Source: a virus. From it: a stretch of 25,122 nucleotides of DNA. The DNA is taken from positions 1 to 25,122 of IMG/VR virus record IMGVR_UViG_3300032087_004140; one strand, given 5' to 3'. The position numbers were made by a program, and so were the translations under genes. Every line of letters starts with the position of its first letter. The first letter of the stretch is position 1. Of this stretch, positions 17,195-25,122 are shown piece by piece. Below the pieces are notes generated by a model. It had not been told where the DNA came from. It did not search any database and saw nothing but the letters and a program-made list of their open reading frames with translations.

Positions 17195-20100
17195 ATGCCA
17201 ATTTATAAAACTGAAGATGGTACAGTATACAATGTTTCTGAAGAAAACATAGACAAATTTGTTCAAGAAAATCCTAGTGCTACTGATGTATCTGCATTGC
17301 CTTACGATGCTGCTAGTGTAGGTATTGATCAAACATATAGTAGTGTAGTTGAACCTGCTCCAGTTCAAGTGAGTCAAGACGTTCAGCAAGAAGAGTTATC
17401 TAGTTTAGATATAGCTGGAGGTTCATTTGAACCTTCATATTCTTTTGATCCAGAGCTTACAAAAAAGACTGAAAAGAAAAAAGAAAGAGAAGATGAAAAG
17501 AAAGAGTGGGAAGAAGAAAATAAAACTAAGCTAGAAGATTTAGAAGCTAAGTATAAAAAGCTATCAGTAGATTACGGTGGTGATGGAGATGAAATAGTTG
17601 AACAAGTTTACGGTGATTACTTAAACGAAAAGAAAGATTTATCTTACGAGCAAAGCGTACAAAATAGATTAAACAATATAGGTGTTCAAGCAGAAGTAAA
17701 TGACACATACCTTAAAATAAAAGAAAAGTATGAGTCTGGAGAAATAAGTGACGTTGAAGCTGCTATGAACTTAAAAGATTTAGGATTTGAAGATACTGAA
17801 TTATATGCTAAAGTTAAAAAAGGTAAATTAACAAAAGAAGAATTAGCTGTTCAGGATATACCAACATATAAAATGGATGATCAAGATTATGTTGGAGGAT
17901 CACCTATGGCTGATTTATTTTCTTACGCCACGGAAGCTGCGTCACCTGATTATATAGAAGGTGATGCTAAAACGGATGAGATGGATCCGTTAAGAAGATT
18001 TACTGCTGTTGTTAGACCTGACGGTCAACTAGTTAATTGGGCTAATTACAATAGTGGTGATCCAGTTGTTGGTCAAGAAGCTTCTGATATATTAGAAAAA
18101 TTTCCAGGTTCTTATTTAATTGACAGTCCGCAAGCTTTAGAACAATTTGCAGAAGCTAATAACTTAAGTACAAAAGAGGCTATTAAACAAATAGAGGACA
18201 ATGCTAAGAGTTTTGATCTACATCAAAAACTAACTCAACAGGAATATTGGGATAATGCTGGCTTAAGTAAAGAAGATGCTAAGGCAATATCTATGACTAT
18301 TGGTGGAGAGGAAGAATTAGCAAGAACAAGGTTAGAATCTGGTTTAAGCAGTAAAAGACCTAAATTAACAGCTGCTGAAAATGAGCAATATGAATTAGAA
18401 AAAAATATATTTAACGAATTAATAAGTGGTAGAATCGCTACAGCTGTTGAAGAACTACCTAAAACAATAGAGACAGGAGAGTATAGAAATTATTTATCAG
18501 ATTTGTTTAGTAACTTTAGTAATGAAGAAATTGGAAAAGCTAAAGTGAAAGCAAAAGATATTACTGACTTAGGTATAAGCGAATGGAGTATAGATGAGTT
18601 TGAAAAAGAAGATATCATAGAAGAAAAGTTAGTAGGTGTTGGAGAAACTATCACTGAACTTAAAGATTATTTTAAAGTAGAAGACAGTCAAAGTGAAGTA
18701 CAACAATATCTTTATAAACAAATTAACAAAGGATTAGATAAAGCTCAAGGTTGGACTGAAGAAAAAATAAAAGAGTTTGCTCCAACAGATCAAGAGTTAG
18801 CTGAAGCAATGGTACAAATTCAAAAAGCTTCTTTAACTAGAGGTACTACCGAAGAAGAGATGAAGGCATTGTGGAATAACTACAATGGTATGTGGGAAGC
18901 TTGGAATAAAAATGGAGTTGATAAATTATACGATGTAAATACTGGTAAGTATTTATTTAAAACAGAAGCTTCTGAAGAAGTAAAAAAAGACAATAAATTA
19001 ATTGATGCTGGAGCTGTAGAATTAACAGCTAATAATTCTTTTGAAGATATAAAAAATATTAGAAGAAGAGCGTACTATGAATTAATGTCATCTATAGAAT
19101 ACCTACAAGATGAAGGTTTATATGGTACGTGGTCTCAATCTGGACTTACTGCTTGGCTTAGAAAATCTCAATATCAAGATTTAGAAGTTAAAGATGGTAA
19201 GTTACCAAAAAATTTGATTAAAGTTCCTAATGAAAGTACTCCTGGTTTTAGACGGTATAATAAAGCACTACAAGAGTTTAGAATAGCTAATAAAGCTTTT
19301 ATGCTTAACATGGATCCTGTTACGCTAAGTAGAGATGCTGGTAATGCTGCTTTTGGACAAGGTTTAGCTAATGGATTTGGATTTAATGATCTTCAAACTA
19401 ATGATGAAATGGCTAGAGCTTATGTTACTTTAGTTAAAGAACATGGTGGACAGTTAAATCCAGAATATGAAAAAAGAGTAGAGCAAGGTACTTCTGACTA
19501 TATTAGAGAAGCTGGTGGTCTAACTAGCTTTATGGTTGAATTTGGTTTAACTAAAAAACTATTAAAAACTCCTTTAAAAGGTTATGACCAAATGGTTAAA
19601 GGTTATACCACTAATATGAATAATAGGTTTCTTAAATTTACCACAACTGCTGGAGCTATGGGTATGAGAGAGATGGCCATAGGTGCTGTTTATGATAAAG
19701 CTAAGAAACAATTGGTCATGGATCATCAGGAGTTTGGTAACGATATGTGGTTCATGATGGGAGCAGGTGGTTATATGGGAGGTATGTTTGTCAATGGTAT
19801 AACTGGTTTAACTAAAACCTCAACTAAAGGCGCTCAAGGTTTTCAAAAAAGATTAATTCAAACTAGAAACGCTGCTGCTAGAGTTAGTCAAGCTGCTGTT
19901 GGTGGACCATTAAGAAAGTATGCTGTTGAAACTGGATTAGGTGTTACTGCTAGTACAGCAACAATGATTGGTTCTGAAATAATAGCAAATAAACTAAATA
20001 ACGATAGGACTTGGGGTGAGGCAATTGACGAAGTGTTGTTTATGACCGACCCGTACTTAAGCCCTGGTGATGAGGGTTATGGTGAACAACTACCATGGTA

Positions 20101-23100
20101 TCACAAGGTATTGCACACTGGTTCTATGATGTTGTTCGGTCACTTTTCAAATGCAAAACCTTTTAAAGATTTAAGTTCTGCTTTAAAGTCAACTGCTAAA
20201 AACTATAGACCGTCTAGAACTATAAATAGAGATTATGAATATTTAGCTACAAGTGAAAAAGAAGTATCTAAAAGCATAAACGAAGGAACTGATCAAGCTT
20301 TAGCTTTAGATCTTAAAAGAAATAAAATAGCTAACTTACGTATGGAAAAATATGGTACAGCAGATCCAAGTGCTGGACCTATTACTAAGGCTGAATTAGC
20401 GAAAATAGATAAGTCTATTGAAAACATAATGGAAGCTAATTGGATGTCTCAGTTTAAACAAGTAATGAAAGCGATTGAGTTTCAAGAGACTACAGATAGA
20501 AACTTCGATAAGCAATTCTTTTTGTTGCAACAAAGATTAGAAAACAATATTCAGCAGGGTAAAAAAATGTCATTTGAAGACGCTCAGCTTTTAGGTGAAT
20601 TACCTCCAGCTTATAAAGATTATCTAGGTCATTTACTAGCAAGTAATCCTAACATGCAAGGTAGTAACGCTCAGTCATTAACTAGAATTTTAGACAACAG
20701 TTCTAAAGTGATGAATCAAGTTAGAGATTTTACCACCGAATATGTTTATAATGATCCACAAACTTTTAAAAAAGTATACAATAAATACTCTGATTTTTTA
20801 GAAACCAATAATAAAATAGAAGTAACTCAAGAAAAATTAAGAGAAGCTGAAAGATCAAACAACTTATTAGAAAGAGATTACCTACAAAAAGAACTAGAGA
20901 AACAAGAGGCTAAAAGCGAAAAGCTTTATAACGAGATTAATGAAATATCTAGTGGTCAAGAGAAACAAGTTAAAGATTTAAAAGTTGCTATAGAAGCGGC
21001 TACTGCCACTGGTAAACTAGCATTACCACTATCTGACGTAGAATATAGACAAAGACTAAAAGAATTAGGTATTGAGCCAGAGGGTAGTAACGCAGCTTTT
21101 TTTGAAACTGAAACAGAGATATTTATAAATCAAGAGAGATCTTTATTATCTGGTAATATATTTTCAGGCACACATGAAATTCCACACGCTTTATTTGATT
21201 ATAAAACTAAAGGAAAGATACTTAGTGACTTTAATCACCTTCCAGAAGGTCAAAGAGAAAAAGCTCTGGAAAAGCATAATGAAGAAGTTTTAAGAATAGC
21301 AGAGGAATTTGAAAAAGCTATGGAGCCAGAGGAGTTTGCGGAAATTCAAAGAATTATTGATCAAGCTTATAGATTTGAAGATAAAGCGGTAGCTGAAAAA
21401 AGGGAAAATAAAGAGGAGTATTTTATTACCGATAGCGAAGGTCAAGTTATATATAAAAATGGTAAGGCTGAATACAGAAAACAGCATTATGTACATGAAT
21501 ATGCTCCGCAATTAAAAGATATTATTCAAGGTAAAGTAGTTGACATTAGTCCTTCAACCACCAAAAAACTTAAAAACTTTTTTACAGATGCTTTAAGATC
21601 TATGGTACCAAAAGCTGAAATAAAAGAAGGTAAACAACTATATGATTTCATTAGAAGATTTGCTAGTGCTGCTGAAAGAGGAAAGGTTAGTAAAGAGTTT
21701 AAAAAAGTTGCAGCACAATCTATAAAAGAAAAAGAAGCTGTTAAGCCTACTGAAGAAGTTTCTCTTTCTAAAGATATAATGTCTGATCAAGTAAGAGAGA
21801 TCCAAGATAAAGCTATTGCTAAAACTAAAGAATGGAAAGCTGCTGAGGGTGAAAAGAAAGCAGAACTACTTGCCGAGTTAAAAGAAATCAATGCTGAAAA
21901 ACAAGAAGTAATTCAAGCTGAAAACAAAGCGACAGAGGAGTTTAACGCAAAGGAAAGAGATAAGCTAGTAAAGAAATTTGGTAAAGACAAAGGTAATAGG
22001 TTAGCAGATCAAAATGAAATTGTAAATGAACTAGTTGAAGGCGGTAGAGATGTAGATGGTAATTATAAAATGACCAAAGAACAGTGGAATAATACTGGTA
22101 TTAAAAAAGCTTATGAAGCTTTAAATAAAGGTAAATTAGATCCTTTGTTTAAAGGAGATTTAACCGGTGATAATGTATTTGGTAAATCTTTCGAAGAGTT
22201 TAACGCTGAGATGAGGGATAAAATAACCAATGAACTTATTAAGTTTAATCCAGAGAAGAACAATAGTTTGATAGGTTATTTAAACCCTTTAATTAAGTTT
22301 AGAAGAGGCGATGTTATAAAAGAGTTTAAGAAAACAGAATTTACTAAATCGCTAGATGTTGCTGCTGGAGAAGCTGGAGCTGTAAAAGAAGCTGGAGCTG
22401 AAAGTGGTGTTGAAGCTAGAATTGATGCTGAAGCTAGACAAAAAGTAGTTAAGTCTACAGCTAAGAAAGTTGTAAATCTAAGCGGTGAAAAGCAAGCTGA
22501 AATAATGGATGCTGTTGCTGACATCGTAAAAGAGCAACTACCAAATATTAAAAAAGGTGATTATACTTTCTTTCAAAGAAAAAGAAAAGGAGAAAAACCT
22601 GGTCCAAGATTTACTGAAGTTGTACAAGAGAAACTTAAAAAAGATATACTAGAAAATATACCTAAAAGTGGTGGAGCTGGTAAAATTAAACCAGAATATA
22701 GAAAGTTCTTAGAAGATAAGTTAGCGCCAGAACTTCTTAAAATAAATAAAGAAAATCCTGAGTTATTAAGAAATAGAAAGTGGGATATATTTTATGAAGA
22801 GGTTGGTAAGTATACTTTTGCTGAAGCTAAAAAAGCTCCAGCGCGAGAGCGTATAACTGATATAGCTTCTCAACGAGCTAAGTATAAACAAAAAAATCCT
22901 ACACCAAGAGAAATAGCTGATTATTTAACTACTAAAGGTAGACCTAACGAAATGAGATTAGCTGTTGGAAAACTGTTAGCAGAAAAGATAGCTAAAGACG
23001 CTTTATCCACAGCTCTTGTTGAGAGCAAAAGATTAACTGAAGTAGAGAAAATGTTAATTGAAGGTGAAAGCGCTATTAATAAAATAGCGGATAAAATTGG

Positions 23101-25122
23101 GGTTGATCCAACAGTTAGTTTTTCTAAAGAAATAGCCTTATCTAAAACCAAAAATTTTAGTGAGTTAGTAAAAGGTGTAGAGAATCAAAGAGAGAACTTA
23201 GGTAAAATTGTAAGTAAAATAAAAACTTTAAAGAACTCTGAAGAAAATTTAAAAATATATACTGAAAATGTATATGAATTTATGCATGCTTTATCTAATG
23301 ATGTTGCGCCTATAGAAACACTAACTAATAAACTGTTTGGAGAAAAAGGAATACAGAAAGGTATATTAGATCTTATAAATAAAGAGTGGTCAAAAGTTAT
23401 TAAACAAGCACCTATATTAAAAGAAGGTCTTAAAAAAGTTACAGCAGAAGATTTACAAAGGTATTTAGAAAACTCTTATATAGAACAAACGTTTAAAGAA
23501 GGAAATACTAGTGAACTACTTGGTAACACAGAGACTGATATGTTTAATAGTAAGGAGAGAGTATATAGTTTTACTAATTCACTTATTAAACTAAACAGAA
23601 ATAGATACGAAAACTATAAAAACAATTACGACTTTGTACAAGATATTTTACAAAGATATAAAAACGGTTTAGCTGGCAATGCTAGGCTTGGTAATGCTAG
23701 TTTAAACTGGGTTGATGGTTTGTTAGTTGCTACTGGTATAAAGAAAAGTAGTTCCAGAGATGGTATATTTTATAATCAACAACAGCTTCTTGATGTCTTA
23801 GTTAAGCCAATACTTGGTGAGAAAGTTTTTAACGAGTCTGTTAAAATAGAAAGAGGCCCTAAAGGTGATATAAAAAGTGTAACAGTTGATGGTAAAAAAG
23901 TTGAAACAAAAAGCTTTGCTCAATCTTCGCAAGCTACTAAAAAGTTTCTGAAAAATTTTGAAGGTCAATCAATTAAAGAAGGTGCTAAGTTAAACGATAA
24001 ACTAAAGCAAGATTTAAAACTAAGTAAAGAGTACGCTGATTTAAATAAAGAAATAATTATAGAAGATGTTTCAGGTTTAAAAGAGTTATTGGACAAAGGA
24101 GAAGTAGATATTAGAGATATTGACATATACATGAAAACCCTTGTTAGTAATATGAACTCTCCATTAAGAGCAGCTTATCATGTAGATAGTTTTATACCAG
24201 GTAAATCTAAAAACTATAAAGACTATGTTTATGAACATAACCCACCTGTTAGAACTATTCAAGTTGAACTTGCTAGATTTGTCAAAGGTGAAATAACAGA
24301 AGCACAATTAAGAGATATATTTAAAGATACTTCAGCTAGTATAATACCTGAAACTGTAGATAAGATAATAAACTTAAGATATCAAGAAAGTAAACCTTTA
24401 GAATATACATCAAGATGGGATAGGTATTTAAATGAGTTTACTTACGGAATGTTTAAAGAACCTATTATTACTTTTGAAAATGGAAAAGTTAAAAAAATAG
24501 GAGAGTATCAAGCTAACGCGTATGCTGAAGTACAAAAAGCTATTAAAGCCAACTTAGAAGTTCAACCTTCGTTTTCTAAAGATATACCAAAAAATGCAGC
24601 ATCTCAAACCAAAAACGCTGAGATGTTTGACAAAGCTTTAGATAATGCTAGAAAAAGAAATCAACCACCTAAAAAAGCTAGAGTGTTTGATTTTGATGAC
24701 ACATTAGCTAGAACAAATAGTAGAGTTATATATAGTAAACCTAATACTACAGGTAAACCGTCACCTCAACTTAAAGCAGTTGTATTAGCTGGTGGTCCTG
24801 GTAGTGGTAAATCTAGTATTGTAAAAGGTTTAGGTTTAGAAAAGCAAGGTTATAAAATTGTTAATCAAGATATATCACTTGAGTGGGCTAAGAAATTAGT
24901 TGGATTACCTGAGATCGAAGCAGATTACGATGCTGTACAGAGATCCGTGAGATCTGAAATGGGTGCATTAGCTAGGAAAATAGCTGAGAAAAAACTAGAT
25001 CAATACACAACACAAGGTAAAGGTGTAATACTAGATGGTACTGGAGCTTCATTAAAAGCTACGAGAGCTAAGATAGAGGCACTTAAGGATCAAGGATATG
25101 ATGTTAAGATGGTTTATGTTGA
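17195..25122 (+). CDS. Giant multidomain virion/ejection protein, 3' end cut by window edge
   Basis: At least 2,642 codons without a stop; the frame runs off the right edge. Order: a short N-terminal domain (IYKTEDGTVYNVSEENIDKF, then a P-S-A end, residues 2-30) of a kind I recall at the start of other marine-phage virion proteins; charged helical region (90-780); hydrophobic segments (about 810-930); coiled coil (1195-1275); metallopeptidase-like domain (about 1285-1500) with HEIPH at 1327-1331; S-L/F-S-K-D/E motifs at 1523, 1975 and 2459; Ala/Glu/Gly linker (1722-1748); HAD motif DFDDTL (2499-2504); P-loop kinase from 2529. It follows gp14- and gp15-like genes, the place of T7 gp16, so it is probably packaged and ejected with DNA. 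No lysozyme or transglycosylase motif is evident. It could be a polyprotein or a 'polyvalent' effector carrier. Enzyme assignments are motif-based. Confidence 0.85.
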   Translation, partial: MPIYKTEDGTVYNVSEENIDKFVQENPSATDVSALPYDAASVGIDQTYSSVVEPAPVQVSQDVQQEELSSLDIAGGSFEPSYSFDPELTKKTEKKKEREDEKKEWEEENKTKLEDLEAKYKKLSVDYGGDGDEIVEQVYGDYLNEKKDLSYEQSVQNRLNNIGVQAEVNDTYLKIKEKYESGEISDVEAAMNLKDLGFEDTELYAKVKKGKLTKEELAVQDIPTYKMDDQDYVGGSPMADLFSYATEAASPDYIEGDAKTDEMDPLRRFTAVVRPDGQLVNWANYNSGDPVVGQEASDILEKFPGSYLIDSPQALEQFAEANNLSTKEAIKQIEDNAKSFDLHQKLTQQEYWDNAGLSKEDAKAISMTIGGEEELARTRLESGLSSKRPKLTAAENEQYELEKNIFNELISGRIATAVEELPKTIETGEYRNYLSDLFSNFSNEEIGKAKVKAKDITDLGISEWSIDEFEKEDIIEEKLVGVGETITELKDYFKVEDSQSEVQQYLYKQINKGLDKAQGWTEEKIKEFAPTDQELAEAMVQIQKASLTRGTTEEEMKALWNNYNGMWEAWNKNGVDKLYDVNTGKYLFKTEASEEVKKDNKLIDAGAVELTANNSFEDIKNIRRRAYYELMSSIEYLQDEGLYGTWSQSGLTAWLRKSQYQDLEVKDGKLPKNLIKVPNESTPGFRRYNKALQEFRIANKAFMLNMDPVTLSRDAGNAAFGQGLANGFGFNDLQTNDEMARAYVTLVKEHGGQLNPEYEKRVEQGTSDYIREAGGLTSFMVEFGLTKKLLKTPLKGYDQMVKGYTTNMNNRFLKFTTTAGAMGMREMAIGAVYDKAKKQLVMDHQEFGNDMWFMMGAGGYMGGMFVNGITGLTKTSTKGAQGFQKRLIQTRNAAARVSQAAVGGPLRKYAVETGLGVTASTATMIGSEIIANKLNNDRTWGEAIDEVLFMTDPYLSPGDEGYGEQLPWYHKVLHTGSMMLFGHFSNAKPFKDLSSALKSTAKNYRPSRTINRDYEYLATSEKEVSKSINEGTDQALALDLKRNKIANLRMEKYGTADPSAGPITKAELAKIDKSIENIMEANWMSQFKQVMKAIEFQETTDRNFDKQFFLLQQRLENNIQQGKKMSFEDAQLLGELPPAYKDYLGHLLASNPNMQGSNAQSLTRILDNSSKVMNQVRDFTTEYVYNDPQTFKKVYNKYSDFLETNNKIEVTQEKLREAERSNNLLERDYLQKELEKQEAKSEKLYNEINEISSGQEKQVKDLKVAIEAATATGKLALPLSDVEYRQRLKELGIEPEGSNAAFFETETEIFINQERSLLSGNIFSGTHEIPHALFDYKTKGKILSDFNHLPEGQREKALEKHNEEVLRIAEEFEKAMEPEEFAEIQRIIDQAYRFEDKAVAEKRENKEEYFITDSEGQVIYKNGKAEYRKQHYVHEYAPQLKDIIQGKVVDISPSTTKKLKNFFTDALRSMVPKAEIKEGKQLYDFIRRFASAAERGKVSKEFKKVAAQSIKEKEAVKPTEEVSLSKDIMSDQVREIQDKAIAKTKEWKAAEGEKKAELLAELKEINAEKQEVIQAENKATEEFNAKERDKLVKKFGKDKGNRLADQNEIVNELVEGGRDVDGNYKMTKEQWNNTGIKKAYEALNKGKLDPLFKGDLTGDNVFGKSFEEFNAEMRDKITNELIKFNPEKNNSLIGYLNPLIKFRRGDVIKEFKKTEFTKSLDVAAGEAGAVKEAGAESGVEARIDAEARQKVVKSTAKKVVNLSGEKQAEIMDAVADIVKEQLPNIKKGDYTFFQRKRKGEKPGPRFTEVVQEKLKKDILENIPKSGGAGKIKPEYRKFLEDKLAPELLKINKENPELLRNRKWDIFYEEVGKYTFAEAKKAPARERITDIASQRAKYKQKNPTPREIADYLTTKGRPNEMRLAVGKLLAEKIAKDALSTALVESKRLTEVEKMLIEGESAINKIADKIGVDPTVSFSKEIALSKTKNFSELVKGVENQRENLGKIVSKIKTLKNSEENLKIYTENVYEFMHALSNDVAPIETLTNKLFGEKGIQKGILDLINKEWSKVIKQAPILKEGLKKVTAEDLQRYLENSYIEQTFKEGNTSELLGNTETDMFNSKERVYSFTNSLIKLNRNRYENYKNNYDFVQDILQRYKNGLAGNARLGNASLNWVDGLLVATGIKKSSSRDGIFYNQQQLLDVLVKPILGEKVFNESVKIERGPKGDIKSVTVDGKKVETKSFAQSSQATKKFLKNFEGQSIKEGAKLNDKLKQDLKLSKEYADLNKEIIIEDVSGLKELLDKGEVDIRDIDIYMKTLVSNMNSPLRAAYHVDSFIPGKSKNYKDYVYEHNPPVRTIQVELARFVKGEITEAQLRDIFKDTSASIIPETVDKIINLRYQESKPLEYTSRWDRYLNEFTYGMFKEPIITFENGKVKKIGEYQANAYAEVQKAIKANLEVQPSFSKDIPKNAASQTKNAEMFDKALDNARKRNQPPKKARVFDFDDTLARTNSRVIYSKPNTTGKPSPQLKAVVLAGGPGSGKSSIVKGLGLEKQGYKIVNQDISLEWAKKLVGLPEIEADYDAVQRSVRSEMGALARKIAEKKLDQYTTQGKGVILDGTGASLKATRAKIEALKDQGYDVKMVYV
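21047..21694 (+). other. Metallopeptidase-like domain in the giant protein (atypical HEIPH)
   Basis: Residues about 1285-1500. A beta hairpin (AAFFETETEIFINQE) precedes GTHEIPHALFDY, matching the layout of phage polyvalent-protein metallopeptidases, where a strand ending in I-N is followed by H-E-x-x-H. H1327, E1328 and H1331 would be two zinc ligands and the catalytic acid; E1435 in HYVHEYAPQLKDI is a candidate third ligand. The Pro at 1330 is not normal for an active zincin helix, so activity may be lost or altered. Confidence 0.5.
21761..21778 (+). other. S-[FL]-S-K-[DE]-I motif, copy 1
   Basis: Encodes SLSKDI (residues 1523-1528), immediately after the metallopeptidase-like domain and before a Lys/Glu-rich helix. 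One of three near-identical hexapeptides that lie between apparent modules of the giant protein. Confidence 0.5.
22369..22400 (+). repeat. Short direct repeat in Ala/Glu/Gly linker
   Basis: AGAAGCTGGAGCTG occurs at 22369-22382 and again at 22387-22400 (18-bp period, in frame). It encodes the low-complexity linker AAGEAGAVKEAGAESG of the giant protein, probably a flexible joint between modules. Confidence 0.7.
23117..23134 (+). other. S-[FL]-S-K-[DE]-I motif, copy 2
   Basis: Encodes SFSKEI (residues 1975-1980), followed by ALSKTKNFSEL. The downstream T-K-N element recurs after copy 3, making a chance match less likely. Confidence 0.5.
24569..24586 (+). other. S-[FL]-S-K-[DE]-I motif, copy 3
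   Basis: Encodes SFSKDI (residues 2459-2464), followed by PKNAASQTKNAEMF and then, 35 residues on, the HAD motif. Spacing to copy 2 is 484 residues; copy 1 to copy 2 is 452. Confidence 0.5.
24671..25122 (+). other. HAD motif plus zeta/PNK-like P-loop kinase domain, right edge of the giant protein
   Basis: ARVFDFDDTLART (residues 2495-2507) is HAD phosphatase motif I (DxDxT, D2499 and D2501). Only 28 residues after it comes Walker A, GGPGSGKS (2533-2540, K2539), then VNQDISLEW (D2559) and VILDGTGAS (D2614), the pattern of zeta-toxin or polynucleotide-kinase-like kinases that phosphorylate a nucleotide or nucleic-acid hydroxyl. The domain is cut by the window edge. HAD motifs II-IV are not seen, so they must follow the kinase or be missing. 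Confidence 0.75.

Noticed and set aside
21290-23151. Minus-strand frames opposite the giant gene (21290-21511, 22276-22524, 22921-23151)
   Set aside because: Antisense shadows of an uninterrupted + strand frame with consistent codon use; no starts with plausible leaders.
1-25122. CRISPR arrays, tRNA genes, insertion sequences, integrase or attachment sites
   Set aside because: No regularly spaced repeats, cloverleaf-like sequences, terminal inverted repeats or recombinase motifs were seen.

Overview
The window reads as the virion-structure module of an AT-rich, double-stranded DNA tailed phage. No cellular housekeeping genes, RNA genes, CRISPR arrays, integrases or transposases are visible. 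Every gene is on the + strand and packed head to tail. The largest non-coding gaps are about 55-65 bp, so no stretch over 300 bases lacks a gene. The host is probably a member of the Bacteroidota (marine flavobacteria are my best guess). Starts lack Shine-Dalgarno sequences and are preceded by pure A/T leaders, codons are TTA/AGA/ATA-rich, and the head and neck proteins resemble, from memory, those of crAss-like phages and related uncultured marine phages. I could not run a search, so this placement is inference.

Layout. 1-1455: C-terminal part of the large terminase, cut by the left edge. 1456-3864: portal. 3889-5076: probable scaffold. 5088-6530: HK97-fold major capsid protein. 6593-6922: small protein, perhaps decoration. 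6980-7756: unrecognised structural-module protein. 7812-8546 and 8550-9668: neck/ring (adaptor) proteins. 9668-12772 and 12772-14571: two large tail proteins of the 'stabilization/muzzle' type, coupled by a TAATG overlap. 14576-15037: a cupin. 15041-15691 and 15705-17183: two internal (ejection) proteins in the positions of T7 gp14 and gp15. 17195 to the right edge: one uninterrupted frame of at least 2,642 codons, a giant multidomain protein in the position of T7 gp16.

How the genes work together. The terminase packages DNA through the portal into a procapsid built from capsid protein on a scaffold. Ring proteins and the muzzle-like pair close the neck and form the short tail. The three last proteins are probably carried inside the virion and ejected with DNA. 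The giant protein holds a degenerate metallopeptidase-like domain, recurring S-F/L-S-K-D/E motifs that may mark module boundaries, hydrophobic segments, and at its visible end a HAD-phosphatase motif followed after only about 30 residues by a zeta-toxin/polynucleotide-kinase-like P-loop kinase.

Regulation. Three intrinsic terminators lie one after another behind the capsid gene and the two following genes. They probably step transcription down after the most highly expressed protein. The capsid gene also avoids the ATA codon that its neighbours favour. I saw no convincing promoter.
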